NCBI GenBank assembly: GCA_946494335.1
Contig: CAMMBV010000008.1
Span: 28,892-92,891 of the forward strand
DNA: 64,000 nt
Direction of reading: 5' to 3'
Source of the DNA: an uncultured Ruminococcus sp.
GTDB lineage: Bacteria; Bacillota; Clostridia; Lachnospirales; Lachnospiraceae
Shown: positions 25,563-34,815 of the stretch, piece by piece
How the letters are laid out: each line of letters starts with the position of its first letter
Position numbering within the stretch: the first letter of the stretch is position 1
Notes under the pieces: model-generated
Database searches by the model: none
The model's input: only the letters and a program-made list of their open reading frames with translations
What the model was told of the DNA's origin: nothing
Program-made: the position numbers and the translations under genes

Positions 25563-27884
25563 CTATTTAAAATTGCAGCTTTTCTCTCTTCCTTGTAAAC
25601 AACTTTTCTGAATAAATCGCCAGGATAAACCTGCGAGGACCACCGGCAGTGCCGCCATCAAAAAAAGCGGACCTTTGGCGTTATGAAGAAACAGATTCCC
25701 CGAAAGATATACATTAAGTGAAAAGCAGTCTGCCAGCGTAATCCCCAGCAGATGCAGCGTCTGCGGAAATACGAACAAAAGGAAGCAAAAAGCCATGGTT
25801 TTTACCGTATCCCGCAGCCATACGGAAACCGCTTCCACCATAAACAGGATGCTGCAGTAAAACAGATACCGAAGGCTGTATAAAAGCGACAGATACTGCC
25901 ACAGCTTCATGGAAAAATCCGCCAGCGAAGGAATGGCCGCACAGGAAGCGCCTGGACAGGGCAGCCCCCAGACCTGCAGGGTCTTCACAAAGCCCGGCAG
26001 ATAGCTGATCAGAAAAAGAAGAATCGACAGTCCCGCTGTCACCTGCAGCTTTTTCTTTACCGTCTCCTGTCTTCCACGCAAGGTACAATTCAGAACCCGT
26101 ATCATACCTGCGGAGAATTCTCCTGCAAAGATACCGGAACAGATGAGAATGGAGCAGCTCATCAGCCAGATTCCCTGCTTGAAGTCTTCCCGGTATCCCT
26201 CCTCTGACAGTCCCGCCAGGGTTTCATATCCCCTTTCATAGACGAATCCCGGATTTTCTTTTTTGATCCCGGCAAGTTCCTTCAGATAGGCAAAGCGGCC
26301 GATTACCCGCTCAAAGGCAACGCGGCTTTTGGTATTATCCTGTACCAGCTGCAAAAGAGCATTCCATTCCTCCTCCGGCATTTCTCCCTCTTCATACTCT
26401 TTTTGTCCCTCTTCCAGCATTCTCTCATAAGATTTCAGACGTCGATTTTCCTCCTGCAGCATTTTCATCTTCTCATCGGTAACACTGCCCTGTAGCTGCT
26501 GCATATACTTTTGGTAATAAATTTCGTCCGCCCCCGGATGACTTTCTTTCTGGAAAAACAGACCGCCTTGTGCCAGAACAAAAACAGTCAGAATCGCCAG
26601 CCCCTTATGCATCACCAGGCATTTGTATAATTCCTGTCCCAAAAGTCCCCCGTATCTCATCTTTGGAAATTTTTTTCTGCCTCCGGCAGCAGAAAATGAC
26701 GTCACCGCTCTTTGCTGGCTGAAACCGTACAGATCTGCCGCCGCAAAAATCACTGTCAACGCCGCCCAGGAAAGAAGAGACAGTGAAATCCGGTTCACCG
26801 GATAAGAAAACAGATTCACGTTAAAGTATGTCTGATATACCGGATTCACCTGCACAAAGGGAATCAGATTAACGTATTTTATCAGCTGGAAAACGGAATT
26901 TCCATCCACCGCCTGATATAGTCCATAGGATACTGCAAAAAGAATCCCCATCCCTCCGCAGGCAATGGACACTTTCCGACAATGAAGGCAAAAGAAAACG
27001 AAGATCAGAACGAGAAAAAAACAGACCCATATTTTCGATACCAGAAACAACAGCAGATACTCTCCCACTGTCACTTTGAGTACACAACTCAGATAACCGC
27101 TGACCGACTGGATGGGCGCCCGCCAGTCCGGCGCACCGTACATCAGACAGGAAAGGAAAAGATTCATTCCCCAGAAAACCAGATTGGTAAAAACGCAGCC
27201 CAAAAACAGCGCCCCTATCTTCGCTCCGGCCAGAGACAGACGTCCTTTTATCTGCGGAAACAAAAGGGCAGTAAGTCCCTGTTCCCTCTCGCGCACAAAC
27301 AGGTGCAAAGCCATATAGAAAAGAAGCCCCAGCGCCACTACGTCCGTTCCAGCAAAATCTATTCCCGCAAGGAATCCCCGGGAATTGATGAATACAGGCG
27401 TGATTCTGTCATGGTCTTTAAAATCCTCCGCCGTCTTTCTGGCGTTGCGGTCAGAAAAAGGATCCTCGTTTTGAAAAATAGAAATGCTCTCCTGCTCCTT
27501 CGCCTTTTTTTGAATATCCGAAAGCCAGCTGTCATAACTTTCCTGCCTGGCAGCCTGACGTTCAAACTCCTGCAGTATCTGCATTCTTTCATATTCTTCT
27601 TTTGTAAAAAAATGCTCAGAAAGCTTTATCCGACCTGCAGGCGTATCTGTTCCTAATATCAGGGTTTTCATTTTTTCATATTGCTCCCCTATCTCTTCCC
27701 TACGCTCTTTTTCCGGCAGCACTGCCAACTCCTGGTACATATTTTTCCATGCAGAAGCAGAAAAATCCGGCTGCGGTGTTTTCGTATATAATAAAATCCC
27801 GTTTAATAAAAGCAGGGCTGCAGCCAGTCCCAAAAAGGAAGGCCGCAGCCACAGTTTACTCCACTCTCTCTTTAAAAGTCTCAT
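25563..27884 (-). CDS. Large ABC-2-type permease with extracellular loops
   Basis: A 773-residue membrane protein that looks like two ABC-2 permease halves in one chain. First half: MRLLKREWSKLW, a membrane helix (about 15-32), a long hydrophilic loop, then five or six helices (about 170-390). The second half starts after GLLGQELYKCLVMHKGLAIL (about 410) and repeats the plan. The EYERMQILQEFERQ and EEEWNALLQLVQDN stretches suggest helical loops. It overlaps its ATPase gene by 29 bp. It likely exports or protects against a peptide or lipid compound. Confidence 0.8.
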   Translation of the reverse strand: MRLLKREWSKLWLRPSFLGLAAALLLLNGILLYTKTPQPDFSASAWKNMYQELAVLPEKERREEIGEQYEKMKTLILGTDTPAGRIKLSEHFFTKEEYERMQILQEFERQAARQESYDSWLSDIQKKAKEQESISIFQNEDPFSDRNARKTAEDFKDHDRITPVFINSRGFLAGIDFAGTDVVALGLLFYMALHLFVREREQGLTALLFPQIKGRLSLAGAKIGALFLGCVFTNLVFWGMNLFLSCLMYGAPDWRAPIQSVSGYLSCVLKVTVGEYLLLFLVSKIWVCFFLVLIFVFFCLHCRKVSIACGGMGILFAVSYGLYQAVDGNSVFQLIKYVNLIPFVQVNPVYQTYFNVNLFSYPVNRISLSLLSWAALTVIFAAADLYGFSQQRAVTSFSAAGGRKKFPKMRYGGLLGQELYKCLVMHKGLAILTVFVLAQGGLFFQKESHPGADEIYYQKYMQQLQGSVTDEKMKMLQEENRRLKSYERMLEEGQKEYEEGEMPEEEWNALLQLVQDNTKSRVAFERVIGRFAYLKELAGIKKENPGFVYERGYETLAGLSEEGYREDFKQGIWLMSCSILICSGIFAGEFSAGMIRVLNCTLRGRQETVKKKLQVTAGLSILLFLISYLPGFVKTLQVWGLPCPGASCAAIPSLADFSMKLWQYLSLLYSLRYLFYCSILFMVEAVSVWLRDTVKTMAFCFLLFVFPQTLHLLGITLADCFSLNVYLSGNLFLHNAKGPLFLMAALPVVLAGLSWRFIQKSCLQGREKSCNFK

Positions 27885-28758
27885 TCAATCCCACCTCGCG
27901 TTCAAATCTGTCCAGATAGACGTCTTCCAGCGTTGGCCGCCCGGTCTGCCACAGATACTCTGCCGGTTCTTCTTTTGCCAGGATATGTGCCAGAAAATAC
28001 TCCCCGTGATAAGACACGCTGCTGACCAGGTATTTCTTCCTGACCCTCTCCAGTTCTCCTTCGGTCACCGTCAGATCATATACCTGATTCTTTATGGAAT
28101 CCAGCAGCCGCTGAGGCGTATCCGCTTCCAGAATTCTTCCCGCCTTCATCAGGATAATCTCCTTTCCAATCTGCTCCACATCTGACACCACATGGGTAGC
28201 CAGTATGACAATCCGGTCCGCCGCAATCCTGGAAATCAGATTTTTTACCCGCACCCGCTCCCTTGGATCCAGACCAGCTGTGGGCTCGTCCAGTATCAGT
28301 ATCTTTGGATCATTCATGACCGCCTGAGCGAGAAGAATCCTCTGGCGCATACCGCCGGAATAAGACCCCAGCCGTTTTCCTGCCTCATTCGTCAAATTGA
28401 CCAGCTCCAGCACCCGTCTGATTTCCTCCCCTGCCTGTTTTTTATCCATTCCCTTCAGCTCAGCCATGTAAGCCAGAAATCGGTGCCCGGTAAAATAATC
28501 ATAGAGATCCTGCTGCTGAGGCATAAACCCGAGAATTTTCCGGAAGGAACGCTTTCCTCCGGTTACAGCTTTTCCGTCAAATATCACCTGTCCCATATCC
28601 GGCAGCAGATTACCGGCGATAATATTCATCAGCGTACTTTTTCCCGCTCCGTTTGGCCCCAGCAGGCCGTAAACTCCGGCAGTCAGCGTCAGATTCACCT
28701 CTGTAAGGGCAGCTTTCCTTCCATAGGATTTATGGATGCCCTGCAGCGTCAGCTTCAT
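27856..28758 (-). CDS. ABC transporter ATP-binding protein (CcmA/BcrA type)
   Basis: A 300-residue ATPase. Walker A GLLGPNGAGKSTL (about 32-44), Q-loop region GFMPQQQDLYDYF, signature YSGGMRQRILLAQA, Walker B ILILDEPTAGLDPRE and the switch histidine in ILATHVVSD are all intact. The roughly 80-residue C-terminal extension is common in drug- or antimicrobial-peptide exporters of the BcrA/NatA kind. It powers the permease encoded next. ATGA overlap with the upstream gene. Confidence 0.92.
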   Translation of the reverse strand: MKLTLQGIHKSYGRKAALTEVNLTLTAGVYGLLGPNGAGKSTLMNIIAGNLLPDMGQVIFDGKAVTGGKRSFRKILGFMPQQQDLYDYFTGHRFLAYMAELKGMDKKQAGEEIRRVLELVNLTNEAGKRLGSYSGGMRQRILLAQAVMNDPKILILDEPTAGLDPRERVRVKNLISRIAADRIVILATHVVSDVEQIGKEIILMKAGRILEADTPQRLLDSIKNQVYDLTVTEGELERVRKKYLVSSVSYHGEYFLAHILAKEEPAEYLWQTGRPTLEDVYLDRFEREVGLNETFKERVE

Positions 28759-29945
28759 GGCGATGCCTCCGGACTTGTCCAGGCCAGAGGAATAAATCTG
28801 TCCTTTCCCCTGTAAAAGTCTTTTTTGCGGATAAAACAGGGCATATCTCCCTGGCTTCCTTCCCGCTTGAGCGCGCCGTAAAAGTATTCCCCTGCGTCCT
28901 GCCAGAAATAAAACTGATCCAACAGCTTGTGATTCAGGTTTTCCGTCTTTTTTGTTTCGCTGTCATAATACTGATACTGTCCCTGATTCTTAATAAATGC
29001 TTTTCCATCGCCATACAAAGGCGCAATATCTGAGACAGCACAGGCCGCGGCTTCACCCGTTTTTAAATCCGCCTGCCAGACGGTATATACTCCATCTTCT
29101 TCGCTTTCATCATACAAAAGAGCGCTTCCGTTTACGTAAAATCCGCCGCCAAACCCGCTTTCCGGCAAAAATTCCTTATAATCACCGTTTCCCGTATCAT
29201 AGACGAACCACCTGGTATGGGCTCCCGCCTCCTCGAAATTGGTTCCGTCGTACAGGCGGTCAAAATAACTGTACCGGCAGTAGATTTTTTTATCTGCAGC
29301 GCCCACAATCTGCAGGCTGGCATTGAAAGCGATGCTTTCTTCCGTCACCTTCTCTGCCTTTCCCGTTTCCAGATCCACACGGTACAGCCAGGTCTGACTT
29401 CTGCCGGAGGGAACCGCCATGCCGGTTTCATCCTCATCCATTTCCTGTACGCTGCCTGCCAGATACAAAAATCCATCCTCCACCACAAAAGTGTCCAGAT
29501 AATCCAAAGACAGCTCTCCTACTTTTTTCTGCCCGGACCGATCCAGACGTGAACGGATAATCTCCGCCCTTTGCATCATGGGATCAATTTCTATAATATA
29601 TAACTGTTTTTCAAAAACAAACCCGCAGACCATCCCATTCAGATAAGCATTGCACTTTTCTTCATCCGGCGTATCCTCCTGTGTCTCCTCATGATGGCAG
29701 TCCGGCTTGTTGCAGACAATCACATCCAGTTCTTTTTCAAAGTCATAAAAGTACAGAAAATTGCGGTTGTCCGTATGAAAAAATCCATCCTGTGCCAGAA
29801 AAGCCAGGCCCATAGTCTGTTTATAATACGAGGATTCCCCGGATGACACCTGCTCTTTCTCTCCTTTTTTGACAAAGGCAGCTGCCGCCAGCGCCATCAG
29901 CAGCGCCGCTGCCAGTACAACCCATTTTATTTTTTTCTTTTTCAC
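28755..29945 (-). CDS. Membrane-anchored extracellular beta-propeller-like protein
   Basis: A 396-residue protein with an N-terminal signal-anchor (KWVVLAAALLMALAAAAFV, about 8-26) and an extracellular part made of repeated tryptophan/tyrosine beta-motifs such as LYFYDFEKELDVIVC, LYRVDLETGKAEKV and WFVYDTGNGDYKEF. This is the pattern of DUF5050-like propellers. A CNKPDCHHEE motif near residue 80 might bind metal. The GTG start follows GGAGGAATGAACA and overlaps the upstream stop (GTGA). Being encoded with an ABC pump and a binding lipoprotein, it may sense or bind the pump's substrate. Confidence 0.7.
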   Translation of the reverse strand: MKKKKIKWVVLAAALLMALAAAAFVKKGEKEQVSSGESSYYKQTMGLAFLAQDGFFHTDNRNFLYFYDFEKELDVIVCNKPDCHHEETQEDTPDEEKCNAYLNGMVCGFVFEKQLYIIEIDPMMQRAEIIRSRLDRSGQKKVGELSLDYLDTFVVEDGFLYLAGSVQEMDEDETGMAVPSGRSQTWLYRVDLETGKAEKVTEESIAFNASLQIVGAADKKIYCRYSYFDRLYDGTNFEEAGAHTRWFVYDTGNGDYKEFLPESGFGGGFYVNGSALLYDESEEDGVYTVWQADLKTGEAAACAVSDIAPLYGDGKAFIKNQGQYQYYDSETKKTENLNHKLLDQFYFWQDAGEYFYGALKREGSQGDMPCFIRKKDFYRGKDRFIPLAWTSPEASP

Positions 29946-31507
29946 TGTTCATTCCTCCATTCCTCAAGCTGACGGTTGGCTTCCGTAAGAACGGTCTCTG
30001 CCCCTGCTTCCCTCAGCTTTTCCCTGAACTCTTCCAGCGCCTGCGAAACGTCTTTCGCCTCCCCGCTGCAAAGCTGACGGTATAGTTCGGATTCCCGGTT
30101 CTTCGTACCCCCGAACAAAAGGTGGATTCTGTCGATTTCCTCCTGCACCGGCGCCGGATCAAAGTAAAACCCCTCCGGCATATTCTTTTCAAACCTCTGA
30201 TAACATTCCTCCACCATGGCGTACCTGTCTTTTGGCATACCGGCTGCGGGCCAGGTAATCAGAGGATTGGTGAAACGAGAACTCCAGAAATGAAGCAGAC
30301 TGTCCTCCTCGCAGCATGCGTATCCCTCCTTAAGCCGGTAATCCTCCCCTTCCACTCCATACCGGATCAGATTGGCGATATCCGGATCCACGTACAAAAG
30401 GGTCAGAAAGTCAAAGGCCATTTTCTTTTGTTCGGACCAGGAAGCCACAGCCGTGGCCGATTCTCCTCCGTACAGACCCAGAATCGGGTCAGAAAGATCG
30501 GGAATCACCATTGTCTCTATCTTAAAATCTCCGCTTTTTGAAGAATATCCGCTGTAGGAGGATTCATAAATCTGATTTCCGACTGCCACATCCGCCATGG
30601 CAAAAAACTCCGGCGTATTCTGTGAATGATCTTCCACTATCAGTTCCTGCTCCTTCCATTCTTTCAGCCGATATACATGTTCCTCCCATTCTTCGGTTTC
30701 ATAGAAATTAATATAGACGCCATCCGGCGAAAGGGACATAAAATCTGTCGAAGATTCATCTGCATAGCCCCGGCTGCCAGGATTCAGGAACGGTGCTCTC
30801 CAGTAAGGAATTACCTGACCGCCGCTCTCCTTTTGTACCTTTTGAAATACCTCCTGATTTTCAAATACATCGCCCGACAGGCTTTCCGGATCGATGCCAA
30901 ACTGCTTCAGATATTTCACGGAATAGGCTGTACCGTGATACTCCCGCAGGTATGCGGAAACTCCATAAGTCTTTCCATCGATCTGCATCCGCCTCAGCTG
31001 TTCATCCGGAACCGCTTCCCGCAGCTTTTCTCCGTTTTCACTTTGAAGGAACGAATCCAACGGCTCCAGCAGTCCCGCTTTTGCCATTTCCCGGTAAGGG
31101 TAATAAGTATAGTAAATCTGTCCTGTATCTGCGCTGCCTCCACTGCTCACACAGGGTATGGAAACAATATCTGCCCTGACTCCCTGCTGCGCAGCTTTTT
31201 TCAGTTTTTCAGATGGATCTGTAAACTCGCCTTCCCCATCCCAATCCTGACTCATATCATAGTAAACTTCTATTTTTATCTCATAAGGGCAGTTCTTTTC
31301 TTCCAGCATTTCATTTAAAGGCTCTTCCCAGATTTCGGGAAAGCTTTTGCCGCCCGGACGATTATCATTCCATATCTGCCAGGTCAGCACTGTCTTTTCC
31401 TGTCTTCCTTCTTTTGCTCCGCCTTTCTCTCCTTTGCTGCATCCGAACAACAGGGCAGCGCTTACTGCCAGCAGTGAACACAGACAGATTCCCCAATACT
31501 TTTTCAT
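29942..31507 (-). CDS. Extracellular solute-binding-like lipoprotein, 521 residues
   Basis: It has a signal peptide with lipobox LFGC (about 20-23), then a long mature domain starting KTVLTWQIWNDNRPGGKSF, as in family 1 extracellular solute-binding proteins. Segments such as ADIVSIPCVSSGG and KKMAFDFLTLLYVDPDIANL fit that fold. It is the first gene of a four-gene operon with the propeller protein, ABC ATPase and ABC-2 permease. Those are exporter parts, so an importer role is unlikely; a sensing or substrate-capture role is inferred. Confidence 0.75.
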   Translation of the reverse strand: MKKYWGICLCSLLAVSAALLFGCSKGEKGGAKEGRQEKTVLTWQIWNDNRPGGKSFPEIWEEPLNEMLEEKNCPYEIKIEVYYDMSQDWDGEGEFTDPSEKLKKAAQQGVRADIVSIPCVSSGGSADTGQIYYTYYPYREMAKAGLLEPLDSFLQSENGEKLREAVPDEQLRRMQIDGKTYGVSAYLREYHGTAYSVKYLKQFGIDPESLSGDVFENQEVFQKVQKESGGQVIPYWRAPFLNPGSRGYADESSTDFMSLSPDGVYINFYETEEWEEHVYRLKEWKEQELIVEDHSQNTPEFFAMADVAVGNQIYESSYSGYSSKSGDFKIETMVIPDLSDPILGLYGGESATAVASWSEQKKMAFDFLTLLYVDPDIANLIRYGVEGEDYRLKEGYACCEEDSLLHFWSSRFTNPLITWPAAGMPKDRYAMVEECYQRFEKNMPEGFYFDPAPVQEEIDRIHLLFGGTKNRESELYRQLCSGEAKDVSQALEEFREKLREAGAETVLTEANRQLEEWRNEQ

Positions 31508-31536
31508 GTACTTTCACCCCCTTTCTTTTATTTTAT

Positions 31537-31577
31537 TTGTCAACTATTATTTTGTCAATATTTTTTTATATTGTCAA
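31537..31577. promoter_or_regulatory. Three TTGTCAA repeats in the divergent promoter region
   Basis: TTGTCAA occurs at 31537-31543, 31552-31558 and 31571-31577. Read on the minus strand each is TTGACAA. The middle copy can act as a -35 box, 17 bp before a TAAAAT (minus strand), for the operon beginning at 31507. Repeats of this near-palindrome around a promoter suggest a repressor site; the BlaI-type protein encoded 90 bp away is the natural candidate, though the motif is not the usual TACA/TGTA. Confidence 0.5.
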
Positions 31578-31606
31578 CATCAATAAACTGCAAATGCACT
31601 TTTTAA

Positions 31607-31635
31607 TTGATTTTACTGTTTTTAAAAGTTATAAT
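31607..31635 (+). promoter_or_regulatory. Promoter of the BlaI-M56 pair
   Basis: TTGATT (31607-31612) and TATAAT (31630-31635), 17 bp apart, about 28 bp before the TTG start codon of the BlaI-like gene. Confidence 0.7.
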
Positions 31636-31662
31636 AAGAAAAAACAAAAAGAGGTGAATTAA

Positions 31663-32046
31663 TTGACAAAAATAAAACTGAGCAATCGGGAGCTGGATAT
31701 TATGCTGGTTCTCTGGAATTCCGACAGGCCCCTGGCAGCCACCGATATTCCCAAATGCAATCCCCAGCTCAGCGTCAATACCGTTCAGGCGCTTTTAAAA
31801 AAGCTGTTAAAAAACGGATACATTAAAGTATCCGACATCATCTATCACGGCACTGTGCTCACCCGAATCTATGAACCGGTTTTGTCCCATGAGACCTATA
31901 TTCTGTCCCAGTTGCAGGACACACCGCTGTCTTCCCACAGCCTCGCCGCTGCTTTGGTGAAACAGGAAAAAGATCCCAAAAGACTGGATGAGCTGAAACA
32001 GCTGATTGAAGCACAAAAAGAAGCGCTGGAAAAAGAAGAGGGGTGA
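31663..32046 (+). CDS. BlaI/MecI/CopY-family transcriptional repressor
   Basis: A 127-residue winged-helix repressor. The segment LSNRELDIMLVLWNSDRPL (about 6-24) and NTVQALLKKLLKNGYI (about 42-57) form the DNA-binding domain; the end is a helical dimer part. Proteins of this family are cleaved or inactivated by an M56 partner, which is the next gene here. The start is TTG with a GAGGTG site. Likely targets are its own promoter and the divergent ABC operon. Confidence 0.88.
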   Translation: MTKIKLSNRELDIMLVLWNSDRPLAATDIPKCNPQLSVNTVQALLKKLLKNGYIKVSDIIYHGTVLTRIYEPVLSHETYILSQLQDTPLSSHSLAAALVKQEKDPKRLDELKQLIEAQKEALEKEEG

Positions 32047-32050
32047 TTCT

Positions 32051-33331
32051 TTGTTCTTATCTTTTTCATCCTTTCTGGCGTCGCTGATTTTCGGCAGCAT
32101 TTTGATTGTCTTTCTGATACTGCTTTTGAAAACCAGAGTTTCGCTGACTGGAACCGGTCTGAACATTTTAATGATTTTTACCATTCTCATTGCGTTCCGA
32201 TTTCTGGTTCCTTTGAACTTTTCCTTTTCCGGTACCATCTTTTCCAGGAGGATTCTGACTTTCCTTCATACTTTTTTCTTTGAAGTCCGGCTTACCGGCA
32301 GCAGCCGCTTTTCTTTGTATTTTTATCAGCTCTTTGCTGCAGTCTGGATAACCGGCAGTCTCTGGCTGTTTTTACGGCTGTGTTTCCGTCACAGCCGGAT
32401 TTCAAAAGTTCTGCACTGTCTGAAGGCTGGCAGCGCAGACAAAGTCACTGCAAGGATTCTGGATGAAGAAAAGGAAAGAAGGAATATCACAAAAGAGATT
32501 AAAATCATACAGTCCGGACACATCGGCTCGCCTGCTCTTTTCGGCCTTTTACAGCCGGTCATCCTGATGCCGGCCATTGCTTTCAAGCCGCAGGAAATCC
32601 GGTATATTATCCGGCATGAGCTGGCACATTACTGCCGCCGCGATCTGTGGTGCAAGCTGTTTTTTGAGATTTTAAAAATCCTTTACTGGTGGAATCCCCT
32701 GGTATGGGTTCTGAGTAAAGAAGCATCTGCCATTTTGGAACTGCGGGCCGACCAGACCGTGATCGGGAATCTGGATCAGAAAGAACAGATTTCTTATATG
32801 GAATGTCTCATCCGCATCCAGGCCCTTCAGACGCAGGGGCTGTCAGATTCTGGTGTTTTTCTTCCCTTTGGCTTTAGCTCTCTGCTTTGCCGTTTCAATC
32901 ATATGCTGGGAGGAAAACGGCAGATCCCTGCCTGGCGGCTGGCCTTAAGCTGCTTTATGCTGCTGTTTCTGTCCTGCCTTTTTGTCTTTGAACCATATTA
33001 CATAGATCCGGAAATTGAACGCATTACCTGTTCTTCCTTTCCCGCAGACAGCTACATGGTCAAACTGGAGGACGGATTATATGAATTTTATATGGGCGGA
33101 CAGGGCAGTACAACCGTCGCCAACCCTTATACGGAGGAATTTAAAGATATTCCCGTCCGCACAGATTCTTCTGATATAAAGAACGAGACTGCTTCATCCG
33201 GCATCTCTGCAAAAAACCTTACCCGCACCGAGGCGGCTGACTGGAAATATATTTCTGTCGGCAACAGACTGCACCGCCGGCTTTACGACCATACCAGACA
33301 TCGGTGGATCAGCGGATGGATTCCCTGCTGA
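32051..33331 (+). CDS. BlaR1-type M56 membrane metallopeptidase
   Basis: A 426-residue membrane protease partner of the BlaI-like repressor. Membrane helices lie near the N-terminus (about 5-30, 35-60, 90-115), and the zinc motif HELAH sits in IRHELAHYCRRDLWC (about 190-204). A further helix is near 305. The outer C-terminal part is about 110 residues and has no penicillin-binding SxxK domain, so it does not sense beta-lactams in the BlaR1 way. I start it at the TTG at 32051, 4 bp after the repressor stop, with GAGGGGTGAT upstream. Confidence 0.85.
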   Translation: MFLSFSSFLASLIFGSILIVFLILLLKTRVSLTGTGLNILMIFTILIAFRFLVPLNFSFSGTIFSRRILTFLHTFFFEVRLTGSSRFSLYFYQLFAAVWITGSLWLFLRLCFRHSRISKVLHCLKAGSADKVTARILDEEKERRNITKEIKIIQSGHIGSPALFGLLQPVILMPAIAFKPQEIRYIIRHELAHYCRRDLWCKLFFEILKILYWWNPLVWVLSKEASAILELRADQTVIGNLDQKEQISYMECLIRIQALQTQGLSDSGVFLPFGFSSLLCRFNHMLGGKRQIPAWRLALSCFMLLFLSCLFVFEPYYIDPEIERITCSSFPADSYMVKLEDGLYEFYMGGQGSTTVANPYTEEFKDIPVRTDSSDIKNETASSGISAKNLTRTEAADWKYISVGNRLHRRLYDHTRHRWISGWIPC

Positions 33332-33365
33332 CATTCAAATGGAGTCCTTCCATTTTCATACGAAA

Positions 33366-33400
33366 CAGGGGTGAAAAACTTTTCCGGTTTTTCACCCCTG
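33366..33400. terminator. Terminator after the M56 gene
   Basis: CAGGGGTGAAAAAC pairs with GGTTTTTCACCCCTG, followed by CTGCTTTTCT on the plus strand. It lies between convergent genes ending at 33331 and 33418. Confidence 0.8.
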
Positions 33401-33417
33401 CTGCTTTTCTCAACCTG

Positions 33418-34815
33418 CTATTCATTTCGTATCGCCGCCAGCGGACTGAGCCGCATGGCCCGCAGAGCCGGGAAAAATCCCGCGATCATTCCCACCAGCA
33501 CCGCAAATGCAAGCGCCAGTCCCGCCAGCCAGAAAGGAATATAGGAGATTTGAGCCTCCGTCATTCCTGTTATGGCTCCTCCCAGCGCAGCGCCGAAATT
33601 GTTCAGCGCCCAGGAAATGCCAAAGCTTAACATCAGTCCCACAATCCCTCCGATCAGGCCGATGGCGGATGCCTCCGCCAGAAACATGGTCCGGATATTG
33701 GACAGGCTGCATCCCAACACTTTTAGAATACCAATTTCTTTCGTCCGCTCGTAGATGGACATCATCATGGTATTGGCAATACCGATGGCCGCTACAAAAA
33801 GAGAAACGGCGCCGATGCCTCCCAGCACCAGCTGTATGCTCTGATACTGCTTCTGCTGGGATTTGACCCATTCTGCATTCCAGTTGGGCGTATAGCCCAG
33901 ATTCTTTATTTCATTTTGAATCTCTTCGGCATAATCCATATCATCGATTCTCACGTAAGCCTGGTTATAGTAAATCTCCTTATAAGGTTTTCCGGATTTT
34001 GTCACCGGCTGTCCGGGAATCGCCTTGTTTTTAAAGACACGCTTCAGCTGAGGCAAAAGCGTCTCCACATCACAGTATACGCCGTAGCTTTGTTCCGTAT
34101 AAGTTTCCATATCTCCGGCCAGCACTCCCGCCACCGGCAGCATGTATTTTTTCGGCGGAGACACATTCTGCGTCTGCTGCTCATTTTCACCGGTATCCTC
34201 CACCGGATTCTGGCTGGCCCAGTAGCTTTCCTGATCGAAAATATAATACAGCGGTTTTTCCAGATCCACATCCGGGAGAACTCCGGAGTCCCAATAGCCT
34301 TCTCCGGTAGACTCATTATAAAAATTCATCATAACCTGATTTCCGTAAACAAAGGAAAGTCCGTCTCCTTCTTTTGGAATCTGTCCCCATGCAAAGTCCA
34401 AATCCATACTTTCAAGGGCTTCTTTGCTCATGCCGTACACGTCCAGATACCCGATATACCGCCCCTGCTTTGCCAGGATCTGAACATTCAGAACCGGTGA
34501 AACAAGCGTTACATGGGGAATCTGTGCCAACTCTTTTATGGTATCCTCCGTAATCCTTTTTGTCTCCTGGGAAGATTCTTCCTCAGAGCCTGAACCCATA
34601 CTTACAAAGGAACCGTTTTCATACACCTGTATGGTCGTCAGACCGCCGCTGCTTTCCATGGTCTCCATCGTGGATTTATTGAGCGCCAGTCCCAGTGACA
34701 CCATCACCACAATGGAAGCCGTTCCGATCATTACGCCCAGTACGGTAAGAAAGGTGCGAAGTTTCCTGCGCCACAGGTTACTTAAACTCATCCTTATCAG
34801 ATCCCAAAATCTCAT
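33418..34815 (-). CDS. MacB/FtsX-family ABC permease
   Basis: A 465-residue permease with one N-terminal helix (LRTFLTVLGVMIGTASIVVM, about 20-39), a large extracellular MacB-type domain (about 45-330) and three C-terminal FtsX helices starting near GGIGAVSLFVAAIGIANTM. The EIGILKVLGCS segment is the family's coupling region. Family members are mechanotransmission machines that move lipids, peptides or lipoproteins. It overlaps the upstream surface-protein gene by 38 bp and works with the ATPase encoded at 36331. Confidence 0.9.
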   Translation of the reverse strand: MRFWDLIRMSLSNLWRRKLRTFLTVLGVMIGTASIVVMVSLGLALNKSTMETMESSGGLTTIQVYENGSFVSMGSGSEEESSQETKRITEDTIKELAQIPHVTLVSPVLNVQILAKQGRYIGYLDVYGMSKEALESMDLDFAWGQIPKEGDGLSFVYGNQVMMNFYNESTGEGYWDSGVLPDVDLEKPLYYIFDQESYWASQNPVEDTGENEQQTQNVSPPKKYMLPVAGVLAGDMETYTEQSYGVYCDVETLLPQLKRVFKNKAIPGQPVTKSGKPYKEIYYNQAYVRIDDMDYAEEIQNEIKNLGYTPNWNAEWVKSQQKQYQSIQLVLGGIGAVSLFVAAIGIANTMMMSIYERTKEIGILKVLGCSLSNIRTMFLAEASAIGLIGGIVGLMLSFGISWALNNFGAALGGAITGMTEAQISYIPFWLAGLALAFAVLVGMIAGFFPALRAMRLSPLAAIRNE

